A stretch of DNA of 64,000 nucleotides from Eopsaltria australis. Lineage: Eukaryota; Chordata; Aves; Passeriformes; Petroicidae. This document shows, piece after piece, positions 50,216-60,455 of this stretch. The stretch is taken from contig JAVTVJ010000142.1 in the NCBI GenBank assembly GCA_034509425.1, forward strand, positions 2,365,501 to 2,429,500. The letters are read 5' to 3'. A program made the position numbers and the translations under genes. The notes beneath the pieces were generated by a model, which had not been told where the DNA came from, ran no database searches, and worked only from the letters and a program-made list of their open reading frames with translations. The stretch's first letter is position 1. Each line of letters opens with the position of its first letter.

Positions 50216-50220
50216 CCTCT
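50216..50220. repeat. target-site duplication, right copy (CCTCT)
   Basis: Exact repeat of 49287-49291, immediately after the CA terminus of the solo LTR. No mismatch between the copies, which together with the well-kept ends suggests a fairly young insertion. Confidence 0.85.
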
Positions 50221-51474
50221 TCAAATATATCTTCAGTTTTATATAAAAGTTCTGATTCTCAAGTCTAGCAAACACAGGATCAGAAGGGCTGGAGGGATCA
50301 CATTGAAATTAACTTTTTCTGAAGCAGACTCACAGCTGTGGGTCCAGATAATACCAGTCAGGCATGGGTCACAAATTGGGCTTGAGATTGGTTTTCCTTG
50401 TACCTGGAGGTAATGAGCTCCTGAAGAGCAGTTACAGTAGTAGTAGCAGTAGTGTCCCGTCTACGCCCTCTCAGTGAAATATAATTGTATAACATGGTTG
50501 CAGATAAAAGTGAAATAAGCCAATAATTAAAAATCATCATTGTCAGTGATTTCTCCATAACATACTGCTGGGGGATTTACTTATCTGGAAAAAGGACAGT
50601 GGGCTATTCTATCTGATGACAAAATTACTACTTATAGTTCCTGCTTTAGTAGGACAGTTTCCATATGTTCTGTGTGCTGCCAATGTAGGAGAGATTCTTT
50701 CAGAGTATATCTCAGAGAACTGTTGGGAGTTCTCACAGGGGACAAACTCTCTCCATTGCCTACACAAGGAAATTGATAGAGACTGGCTTCCTAATTTTGA
50801 AGTCCAAAGTATGACCTTCTGTTCAACTTTCAGAATAAAATTAATAATTTTAATGATTTTATAGGACATAAGCAAGTCTAGACACCAAGCAGAGTTTGCT
50901 GTTTCTTTCATATAAATTCTTACATCGTATTCAAGTGGTATTTTAAAAAGTGATGTCTCCATCCCTTGGGGAATGTATTTATGTTGTTATGATATCATGA
51001 GAATCTTCAAAACACAATTTTACCTGGAAACTATTTTGTCTGGTGTGTTTAATTTGGATTGTTGATAATTTTATAGGATTAGATGCATGGATTTGTGGTC
51101 TTCATAAAAATTCCAGTTTTTTAATTCCTGTAATAATGATTGCAATGATGCCTAATGAAGTGGTATTTATACAGGAATTGAGTGAGAAAGTAGTGATACT
51201 TTGAGTTTGGATGGAAATTGCTGGGGGCATCTATGTTTCCAGTCATCTGCATAACATAAGCTTACTCATTAAATGATTTAAAATCTGTTCCTCAGAAAGA
51301 GACTATGAAAAAAAATACATTGTGTAGCTAGGTTGGCAGACCAAACCTAGGTGATTCCTGTTGGAGATAGTTTCTGTGCTATGACAGATGTAAAACTGAT
51401 GATATGTCCCAACTTAAATTCCGAAATATCCCAGAAAAACTATAGTATGATCTTTATGAACTACTTGTATATAG
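50221..51474. other. unique sequence, weakly coding-like in places
   Basis: Both strands are open across 50609-50864 (104 plus-strand codons from 50550, 117 minus-strand codons from 50962), and a 66-codon minus-strand frame lies at 50358-50558. None shows a family I recognise, and frames of this size are expected by chance. The closeness to the candidate coding remnant at 51475 is the only reason to look again. Confidence 0.35.
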
Positions 51475-52008
51475 TTTGGAGATGTTCACTATAACTGCTA
51501 TGGTACTAATAAGGTGATTTGCATATTCATCTCCTCAGATACAGTGGTTTTTGTCTCGGAGGAAGATGGCCTTTTGGATGTCAGTAAGCTCAAGGATGCT
51601 TTTGACAGTACTACTGCTTTATCAGTGAGAGTTCTGTAGTTCCCCTTGAGGGAGTACTGTTTGGAGAGACATAAGAATATCTATGATTTTGCTGAGGAAC
51701 TGTCCAATTGGTCTTTCATATCAGTAAACCAAAATCCTGTGCAACTGTCTGAAGGTCAGGTACTGCCAAGATTAGAATATCCACTGACAACTGAAATCTT
51801 CCTTCCTCACAATGAAGTTAATTTATTTCAGTATTGCAAAAGGAAACAAATCCCTGATGATGATGAGCACTAAATGCTAGTCTTGGAGTTTACCTTAATA
51901 TTCCCTCTATCTTTTCCTCTCAGTTCAGTTTACGATGATGAGTCCTCCTCAGCAGCTGTTGGTATTTTCGTTTGCCTATTTCCTTGTTGGTTTTTAAAAA
52001 TTTTTTAA
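51475..52008 (+). pseudogene. possible decayed coding exon, unknown family
   Basis: One plus-strand frame runs 178 codons with only two stops, TAG at 51637 and TAA at 51871. A good splice acceptor (ttcatctcctcag, ending at 51538) stands before the most protein-like part. The 32 codons at 51541-51636 are rich in G-starting codons (15 of 32) and encode an acidic segment with VFVSEEDGLLDVSKLKDAF. The same frame goes on after the first stop to an acidic end (IPDDDEH), and after the second to VYDDESSSAAVG behind another acceptor-like tttcctctcag. I recognise no family; an EEDG...L...F pattern loosely recalls the N-terminal domain of TDP-43, too weak to assign. Chance is a real alternative: at about 7% stops per codon, a few such runs are expected per 64 kb. 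If real, it is a broken exon or old pseudogene. Confidence 0.33.
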
Positions 52009-55000
52009 TTAAATGCGTTTGTTTATTTTAATTGGATGTACATTCAGCATTTTTTTTCTGGTTTATAATGTCCATTTCTACTAATGTCTAAGTTTTCATC
52101 ATTTAATCTTAAAACTTAATCTAAAAAACAAGGAAAATGAATCCTCAATTTCATTTTTATTGCAATCAACTTAATGCAGGATGTCTGTCTACTAGAAAAT
52201 ATTGAAAGGCAGTCATAAAAAACAATTAGCATGTGCCTTGGGAAGGAATCTGAAGAATCAGGATAAGATCTCAGAAGATTGTCTGTGAGGTTACCCAGAC
52301 CATCTGTAGCACTGTCACTGAACACAAGGCACAAGACCAGGAAATCCAGATATTTGCAAGATGAAATACTTGGGAACTCTGATAAAAAAACCCCTAATTA
52401 TTTTCTGTCTTCATAAGCCAGAGTTGCAAAAGATGACATGTTGGGAACAGTTTAATAACCACAGATGCCCAGTGACAGGTAGTATTCGCCTCTAAAATAG
52501 CTTTACAATTATACTACATTTTTTGAAAAATACTGGGTTTTGCTTTACAAAACTACAGACAAATGTTGTTTGATGTTCCTGATGCTTCTGTAGTCTAAAA
52601 TCAGTCAAATTTTGGCCTCACCAGTAGCATATTAAGTATCACTAACACGTCAGTCAATGTGCCCTTGAGATTTTTTTAAATCTAAATTTGTCTTTTTTCT
52701 TGGAAATAAATACAATATTCACCCTGAATGCAGATGACATCACTTTTTTACACTGTTACGAACTTTATTTTCAAAATCCAAAATTTTTTTACATTTATAA
52801 TGTAGCTGTCTTTCATTTTTTCTCCCCTATCCTGGTTTCTGTGCTGGTTCTTCTGTGACTATATCAGAAGTAGATCAGGGAATTTTAGATGGTGGCTAAA
52901 AGCCTTTCATTCTTTTTCTCTAGAGGTCTAGGAAACATAGTGTAAGTAGGATGTAGAGGTAGTCTGTGAATGTGAAGAAATGATCCCTGAAATCTCTCAG
53001 GCATTACTGTTTTACTGGTGAGATTAGGGATTCTAGAGGAAGGCAAATACCTTGCAATCTCTGCTGACTTTGAGGAGGATGTGGCCAAGCTTTGTAAGAT
53101 ACGCTAAAGTGAACAGATGAATGAAAATTTCAGAGACCAGTCAGGCCTGAGTTATGGACTGTTGTCTGTTACTACTTCACATGGAATCCATATGATGGTC
53201 AAATGGTTGCAATTGATCAGTTTTGGAGCAAGATTCTAACAAATAATTAAAAGTAGCCATAAAAAGTCAGTTGATCATCCTTTTTAAGGGTGCTTTTTTA
53301 ATTCAACACAAACATTGAGTCTGGAAAAAACAAATGGTTCTTTCTTGCTCAGTTTTACTGTTTCAGATTTTAAACCTAGGCAATTTAAGCGGAATAGCTA
53401 GAATAAGGTATCTTTTCTTATGCATATAAAGTTATTAAGACATGAAACATGAATTTGGTGAAAATGTTTCAGTAGAGAGTGTTGGAATGTAATACATGAA
53501 AAATGAAAGGTGTGCTCTAACTGCAGCATGGCATTTCAGATCTGAAATCTGTTTGACAACACTGTTAGGTTGGCTTGGCCATATGATAGGATCTCAAGGA
53601 AAATAATAAAGCAAAGGAAATAGTAGCTAATTGCAGTTTTTGTTTATGAACTGATTCAGTGAAACATGTTAGATTGTATATCTTCCCTATAACTACATTA
53701 TGCTAATTAGCTAATAACACATTTTCCAAATGATTTTTAAATAGCTCTGTTTAGATTCTGACTCATACAAGTAGCAAGCTGTTACTTTTTTTGCATGAGC
53801 TACAGTTAGTGATTAAAAATTATGTGCGTGACTCAAAAAGAAAAGTTCAAGTTTTAAATAATCATAAAAAATGCTTAGGCAGTCCAGTTGAGACACAAAA
53901 TATGAAAGGGTTGTCGTAATTAAAGGACTGAACAAAATTAGATTTATATTCTTTCTTTTTAAGTACATGGAAACAGGTCCTACAGACTTGACATATAAAC
54001 AGTGAAAATGAATACAAAATATAAAATACATTCTTGTACTTATTACAATATATAAAAGGACAAAAAATAAAGATATAGTTTTGTAACTGTTTTAAGCCGG
54101 AATTACGACTTGGAATTTTCTAGTTTACTCCCTGCCCATGAATCAGATACAAGTTACCCAACAACTGTCTCAGTGTTTTCAGATTACCATTATACAACTA
54201 AAAAAAAAAAACCCTCATGAAACAGAGATGAGATGAAAACACCTTGGGGTAAAAATGTATTATATGTCATAGAGCTTTAGCCACTTCAGATGTTTGTTTG
54301 AAAATAACCCAGTTGTTTAAATCACTTAATCAGATATCAAAAGAAAACCAATTAAGAACTTTGTATATTATTTTTATTTAAAAGCATTTTTGTCAGTATA
54401 GGTTATAAAATGAAAAAAATTTTTAAAAAATCCTCACAGATTCATATTTTTCTAAACACTATCCAAGAATATAGGACAGTAGGATTAGTGATCGAGAAGA
54501 ACTCAAAATGCTACTCAAACTACTATAAATAATGCTCATATCTTAGGCATTATAATTGGTACTTTAAAAAATAAATATTGAATTTGAGTCATTAATATTG
54601 GTTTTCCTTTTGCTGTGACGGTTTATAACTACAGGTCTCAAAATCAGCCTACTTGGAAATAGGAATATTCTGACCTGTAATGAATATCATTTTGTATCCT
54701 CATTTTGCAAATTTGTTCCTGAAGGATAAGTAAAGGGATCAAAATTGTGCGCAGTTAACAAAAAGGTTCACTTTCATTTTCTTCAGTCATTTGGGAGCGT
54801 TTTGAATGGGTTTTCATGTTTTACAGAATTTCAATTTAAACACCCACATCAGAAAAAAAATCAACATATCTACTTCAAATAAAACAATACATTTATAGAT
54901 TTTGCTGTGAAATTTGTGATTAAGAATTCTAATTTATCAATCCTAACTATTAAATTATTTTTTATATATACAGCACATTAATTATGCTGCATATCTTTGT

Positions 55001-55290
55001 CTGCACAGCATTTTCATTTAGAACAGACTTGCCTGAGGAACTCTTTCTGAGTCTCATATGGCTGGGTTAAACTAAGAAATTCTGTTGATCACTGCTTTAC
55101 TTCTACTGTCTGAATTGAGGAAATACAAGCAATAAAGAGTTTTCATGCAATACTGTAGTATTGCTTAGTAGAATGATCTCATCTCCATTCTGCATTCTCT
55201 TCCTGTCTGCATGGAAAGTGCAAGACAGAAAAGGATAATTATAAAGTAAGCCTTCTATGAAGTGTCCTTCTAAGCTCTTTGAAAGTGCTT
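52009..55290. other. AT-rich unique sequence, no gene seen
   Basis: No repeats recognised besides an A-run near 54201-54211. Open frames up to 72 codons, all without features. Confidence 0.45.
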
Positions 55291-55387
55291 CTTTTTTTTT
55301 TTCTTTTTATTTTGGTTTTTTTTTTGTTGTTGTTTTTTTGTTGCTGTTGTTGTTGTTGTTGTTGTTTGTTTGTTTTGGGTTTTTTTG
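55291..55387. repeat. T-rich / (TTG)n low-complexity tract
   Basis: About 97 bases of almost only T and G on the plus strand: a T-run with single C and A interruptions, then TTGTTG and about seven TTG units, ending TTTGTTTGTTTTGGGTTTTTT. No mobile-element body is attached on either side, so it is not clearly a poly(A) tail of a retrocopy. Confidence 0.9.
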
Positions 55388-56879
55388 AGAACTATTAAGA
55401 GTATGCTAAAACTCCAAGCAAAAATTCCATCAAAGAACTGACCATTTCATGGCCTTCTATTTGTGTAACCTACATCAAATTTCAATTTCCAAGACAGTAG
55501 AACATTTCTGGAGATGCTTTTGGCAAAAGTTAAAATGCATATAATTCTTTAACTCTGTTACTCATTTGCTACTCAGTATTGAAATAATTTTTTTCATGGT
55601 GAACACACTAATATTGAAACTTCAATTCACTTTTAAAAATTAATTTAAATAGTCTGCTACCTCCCCTTTCCTCCATACATTTTAATTAATGACAGGTCCT
55701 TGGAAAAAACAAGAGCGTAACTATAGATGTCAGAATCCAAATATCCTTCTTCCTACACAAGCAAATTGCTGGGGCAGAGAACTCCACTCCTATTTTCATG
55801 CTCTTCTACATACATTGAATTTTTTATTCTTTCCTGTATGGCAGCATGGCTTTGGGAAAAGTTGGGAAATATTCCCTGAAAGGTATGATCAAAAGCTAAG
55901 CTGTCTTGGACTTGTATTGCAGGGCCTTTCGCATTGGGGTACTTTCATATTTAGGTGCCAGTGGTACACTGTTTCCACATTAGCTGTACAGCTTCAGCTC
56001 ATCTTCCGATATTCTGCTCTAGGTAGGCAAATCTGCTCCAAGAATCTTAGCAGAACTTGTGGAAGCATATTCCTGGGGGAGTGCCAAAAACTTTCTGGCA
56101 GCTCAAGGAAATTATGGGTAGATAGAGGAACTTAACCATAATTCTTTGGAAAACCTCTAAGAAATGAACAGATACTGACAACACATGCTAGACCTTTTCT
56201 CAAGCAGAGAACCAGATAAGTGCTCTGATGTGAGCTCTTGCTCCAAACTCAGATCTGAAAAGCAGCAGTAACAACACAACTGTGGTGTGTCAGCAGAGGC
56301 AATCCTGGCAGTGAGCATGAGGAAGCAGCGCCACAAGCTGCAGCTGATAGGAGCTATGGCCATAGCAGTTCCCCATCTGTGGTAGGCGCTATCAGTACTT
56401 GACAATTATGTCACCTAAATGGAACATCTTTTTTAGACCTAAACATTGCTCACAGACTGGTGGATCAGAGTTAGATTTTAATTCTGGCATGTGTCTCTCC
56501 TAGATACATACAATCAAACTGAAGGGAAAAAAGCTTGAATACCTTTTGGCTTAGTGACCTGTAATACTGCAGTGTATTGTGATCACAGCAGTAATACTGT
56601 TGCTTGCAAGTGTGACTGCTTAGCTGTAAAAGATAGGCATTTCTCAAAATGTTAGAGCTGTTGTTGATGATGACATGCTTTACCTTCAATAAACCTAAGG
56701 GAGCTTCTGCAATCCTGAATGCATAAAAGAAGCAAGGAGTGGCGGGTTATATTTACCTCTGTCTAAGTCTGGCAAACTTCGAGTCTGCATTTTTCTTTCC
56801 AGACAAAGGGTCTAATGCCAAAACTTAAAATGCCACACACAATGGGAATTATTGTCCCAATTTACTAATGTTTAGGTTT
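55388..56879. other. unique sequence with one 148-codon open frame, no gene supported
   Basis: The plus strand at 55689-56135 is open for 148 codons, the longest frame outside recognised repeats. Its composition (many W, C, S, L) and lack of any domain, signal peptide or splice pattern speak against a gene. A length like this is expected about once by chance in a window of this size and AT content. Confidence 0.4.
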
Positions 56880-57330
56880 CCAAGGGACACCTCTTCACAT
56901 TTCTCTTCTAAGATTGTCAGTTTGGCGCTTTGGCCAAGTTACTAGCCCTATGGCTGGTGTAATGTTGGTCTATTGTAAATTAGGCACACAGTTGCAGCAA
57001 TTTGTGGTCACTTAAGGGAAAAATCGTGGTCAGGATCTAAGTAAAATTGTGTCTTGATAATTCTTGTTGTTCAAAGGCTTCATTATCTCCTTTCTGATAG
57101 TGAATTTCATTATTATCATCTGAAGTTTGAATCAATTCCTTTTTAATTTGTGAGTTTCCTTTTGCACATTTCACCAGTGACTTCACACAAGTTATTCCAC
57201 TGAAATGAAAACTTTTTTAGGACTTCTGTCTCATTGATTGTAATTGCAAAATAGAAAAAAATCCTGACAGATGATTGTTCACTGAGGTGATATCTGCATC
57301 ATCCTCAGAGGCACCAAGGATGCAATTAAA
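56880..57330. promoter_or_regulatory. possible conserved non-coding element
   Basis: A repeat-free block of mixed words including a near NFI palindrome (TTGGC at 56922-56926 and GCCAA at 56933-56937, spacer 6 instead of the usual 5), ATTGATTGTAATTGCA and CCTGACAGATGATTG. The texture is like that of conserved non-coding DNA but without a diagnostic motif. Low certainty. Confidence 0.22.
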
Positions 57331-59285
57331 CTGCAGTAGTGATTCTTGGGTATTTTTCCAGTTTCTTTGTCTTTAGAAGTGAAATGGTAGCAAAAAGATT
57401 TACAGAATACAGGAGTTTTGGTAGTTTCAAGTGAGTTTACTATTACTCACTAAATAAAAAATTCAAGAAAGAAAGAACATTCTTTTTAGGATTTTGAAAA
57501 CCAGAAATCCTTGAACTTCCTTCTTCTATTTATTGACAAACTTTGCTAAACACCAGAGAGGTTGAAAACCTGATCTTGCAACAGTGGAGAACTAGATCTA
57601 CTCACATTTTAAGACCTATTTGCTTCTTACGATCTACAAAATACCCTGTACTGAAAATTATAGTTTATTTTTTTAGAATATCAGGTTCTTAAGAATGAAA
57701 AAAAAATGGTGAAACAAGTATGGGATAGACAGTGTTTGCATAAATTTCTGTATCATTGACTAGATGAGTACAAATATTTCCAACCATTTTGAAGAAACTA
57801 CTTAGATCTTTGTTTCTAATAACAAAGTCTTCATTTTACACTTTCAATGTCATAAAACTGTCTCAGGACACAGTAAAAGAAGGACACTGTGATCCAGAAA
57901 AAGTTTTATTCAGAGCACTAACAAACTACCTTTATTTCAACTGCACTGTTTCATGCTATGACATATCAGTAGTAATATTGTTGTTTACTATGTAACCTAT
58001 ATTTTATGTACTTTTTATGCTGCAAAAATAAGAAATACTAATTTTAAATCAATACTTTGAAACTTTTCAAAATAAAAATTTCTGTGGTAAGACCTAGCTT
58101 TTTCTTTCCTATACATTTGTTGATTCTTCCCAATTTGGTTTTTTCCCTTTCTGCCTCCCAGATTTAATGCTTTCATCTTTTTGGTTCCAGTCTGAATTAA
58201 AAATTTCAATTTCTATGCACTGATGAATTTGAAATTATTTTTATTTTTTCTTTACCTAAAAATTTGCCTAGCAGATGATAGCTTATACCTGATATCAGAA
58301 AGAAATTATATGCCATTACAGCCTACTGTGAAATGAGCGGTGACATGATTCTTCTAAGCAGTTTTCCTTATCAATAATATAAATTGCAGTTATTGGTTAA
58401 ACAAGTTTTTCCCATTTCAGCTGATTACAGAAACACCTTTGTTTTAAACTCACATTGATGGTTAATTTTCTTGGGTGTATCAGTGTTAATTGAGCCAAAA
58501 ATCCATCTTTCAACTGCATATCAAAATATAATCACCGTTGGGGTGTCTGAATACATGAATCATTGAAAACTAAATAATTCTGTTTGTCAGGAGCCGTGAT
58601 TATTATTTGAGAACCATACTGTTAGGTGTCCTTTTTAAAAAACATGACATACCAAATTGCTGAAAACTGGTGTTTACCACTGTAGCATTTCATTCTTACT
58701 TGTCATGTTAAATCTTGTCACTTTTTGTTATGTTGTTTCTCATCATATCGCAGTTGGATGTGACACATTCAGTTACATGACATGACTCATTGCAACCTGA
58801 GAAATCGTAGATTTGTTGGGAAAAAAGAAATGTTACTATAGAGGATGAAGCTTTTTAAAAGCTTTCTTGATAGAATATGTTACTGACACTGGCTTTTTTC
58901 TCCCATGAATGATTACTCTTTTACGTATCTTGCGCTTCATTCTGGTCCCCTACTCTTACCTTCTTATTTTCAAAAGTTATTTGTGGTTTGTAGTTTTAAA
59001 AAATTTACATAGAGGTCAGACCTACTTATACTTAACAAATATAAAATACATGTAAAATGAACATCATCTCTTGACTACATGTTCACATATCATGTTATAC
59101 CAGTACCTTTCTATCACGTACCTAGGTTGACCTATTTTGCAGAATGTGATCTTAGGAGCAAAAGTTAGGTACGGTTGAGTTCTTAATAGAAAGGTTTTTT
59201 TAAAGCTATTTCTGGACCAAGTTGTATGTACACTTGCAAAAGCCAAAAGGCAGGTTTTAGCAATTAAGTTGACAGGGCACAGTTA
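57331..59285. other. unique sequence, no gene seen
   Basis: AT-rich. The interval 58470-58620 has homeobox-type words (GTTAATTGAG, GTGATTATTATTTGAG) but nothing specific. Open frames of 60-68 codons look random. Confidence 0.42.
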
Positions 59286-60455
59286 CAGAATCAAAGGGCA
59301 GTTTATTTTGGAAGGGATCTCTAGAAGTCATCCAGTCTAACTGCCCTGCTCAAGAAAGGCCAACAAGAGCAGGATGCCCAGGACCATGTCCAAAATGCTT
59401 TTTTTGTTTGTTTTGTTTTTTTTTTTACCATCTTCAGTAATGGAGATACCACAATGTCTATGGGCAACCTGTCCCATTGTTCAGTCATCCCCCATAGTAA
59501 ACAACAAACAAACAAAAGTGTATTGTTGTGTTCATATGGAATATCCTGTGTTTCAGTTTGGGCTCACTGTCCTGTCACCTGGCACTAGTGAAGAAAGTCT
59601 GGATCTGACTTCTTTGAATCCTCCCTTCAGGTATTCAATCACATCAATAAGATCCCCCCCAAGCCATCTCTTCTCCAGGCGAAAGAGTCACATCTTGCTC
59701 AACCTCTCCTCAGAGAAGCTATGCTCCAGTGCCTTAGTGGCCCTGCACTGACCTCTTTCTAGTAGCTCCAGGTCTCTGTTGTACTGAATAGTCCAGAAAT
59801 GAATACAATACTCCAGAGGAGGCCTCAACAGTGTTGAATAAAGGGGAAGGATTACCTGCCTCACCCTGGTGACAGCAGTTGTCCTCATGCAGTCCATGAT
59901 ACCATTAACCATCTTTGCCTCAAGGGTACATTGCTGCCTCACATTCAGTGTTGTGTTCACTGAGTCCTGGATGTCTTTTTCCACAAAGCTGCTTTTCAGT
60001 TCATTGGTCCCCAGCATAATACTGCTGCATGGGGTTGTTCCTCACTGCATTTCCCTTTGTTGAACGGCATAAGGTCAGTGACTTGCTGTCAGCCCATTTC
60101 TCCAGCCTGTGAAGGTCCCTCTGAATAGCAGCACAAGTCTGGTGTATCAGTCACTCTTCCCAACTGTATCATCAGCACACTTTCTGAGGGTAGACTCTAC
60201 CCCATCATCCAGCTGAAGATGCTGAAAAGAATCAGGTCCAGTATAGATCCATGGGTACACCACTAGATACTGGCCTCCCACATTGTGTCTCTGAACCCAT
60301 TCAGTCAGTTTTTAATCCACTTCACTGTCTGCTTATCCAGCCCATACTTCACCAGTGTCTCTAGGGGAGTCTAGTGGGAGATAGGGCTAAAAGTATTACT
60401 GAAGTCTATGTAAAACAATATCTATTCCTCTCACTTGCCATGCCAGTCATATGTA
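59286..60455 (-). mobile_element. CR1 LINE, 5'-truncated, antisense, 1.2 kb
   Basis: The longest CR1 here, on the minus strand. The 3' end lies at about 59286 (cagaatcaaagggcag). It runs rightwards through the 3' UTR and the C-terminal part of ORF2 until 'catgccagtcatatg' near 60455. In the minus-strand frame at 59688-60017 the reverse-transcriptase tail is visible: NVRQQC, a V..VILPLYSTLLRP motif, LEYCIHFW, and RDLELLERGQCRATKALEH, all conserved landmarks of the CR1 ORF2 C-terminus. Stops and indels interrupt the frame elsewhere, so it is inactive. Compared with other CR1 copies, the segment at 59399-59426 is replaced by a T/G run. The plus-strand frame at 59374-59751 is a shadow of this element. 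Confidence 0.95.
59399..59426. repeat. T-rich run inside the CR1
   Basis: tttttttgtttgttttg followed by twelve T lies where CR1 copies normally read through the 3' UTR phrase near 'ggttttgaatatctcc'. It is probably a local slippage expansion of the native TTTT after the CR1 inserted. Confidence 0.8.

Noticed and set aside
50358..50962. several short frames open on both strands, one starting with a hydrophobic segment
   Set aside because: Open on both strands at once and without a family match. Possible decayed coding DNA was considered, but the evidence is too thin.
55689..56135. 148-codon plus-strand open frame
   Set aside because: No domain, signal peptide or splice pattern. About one frame of this length is expected by chance in AT-rich DNA of this size.
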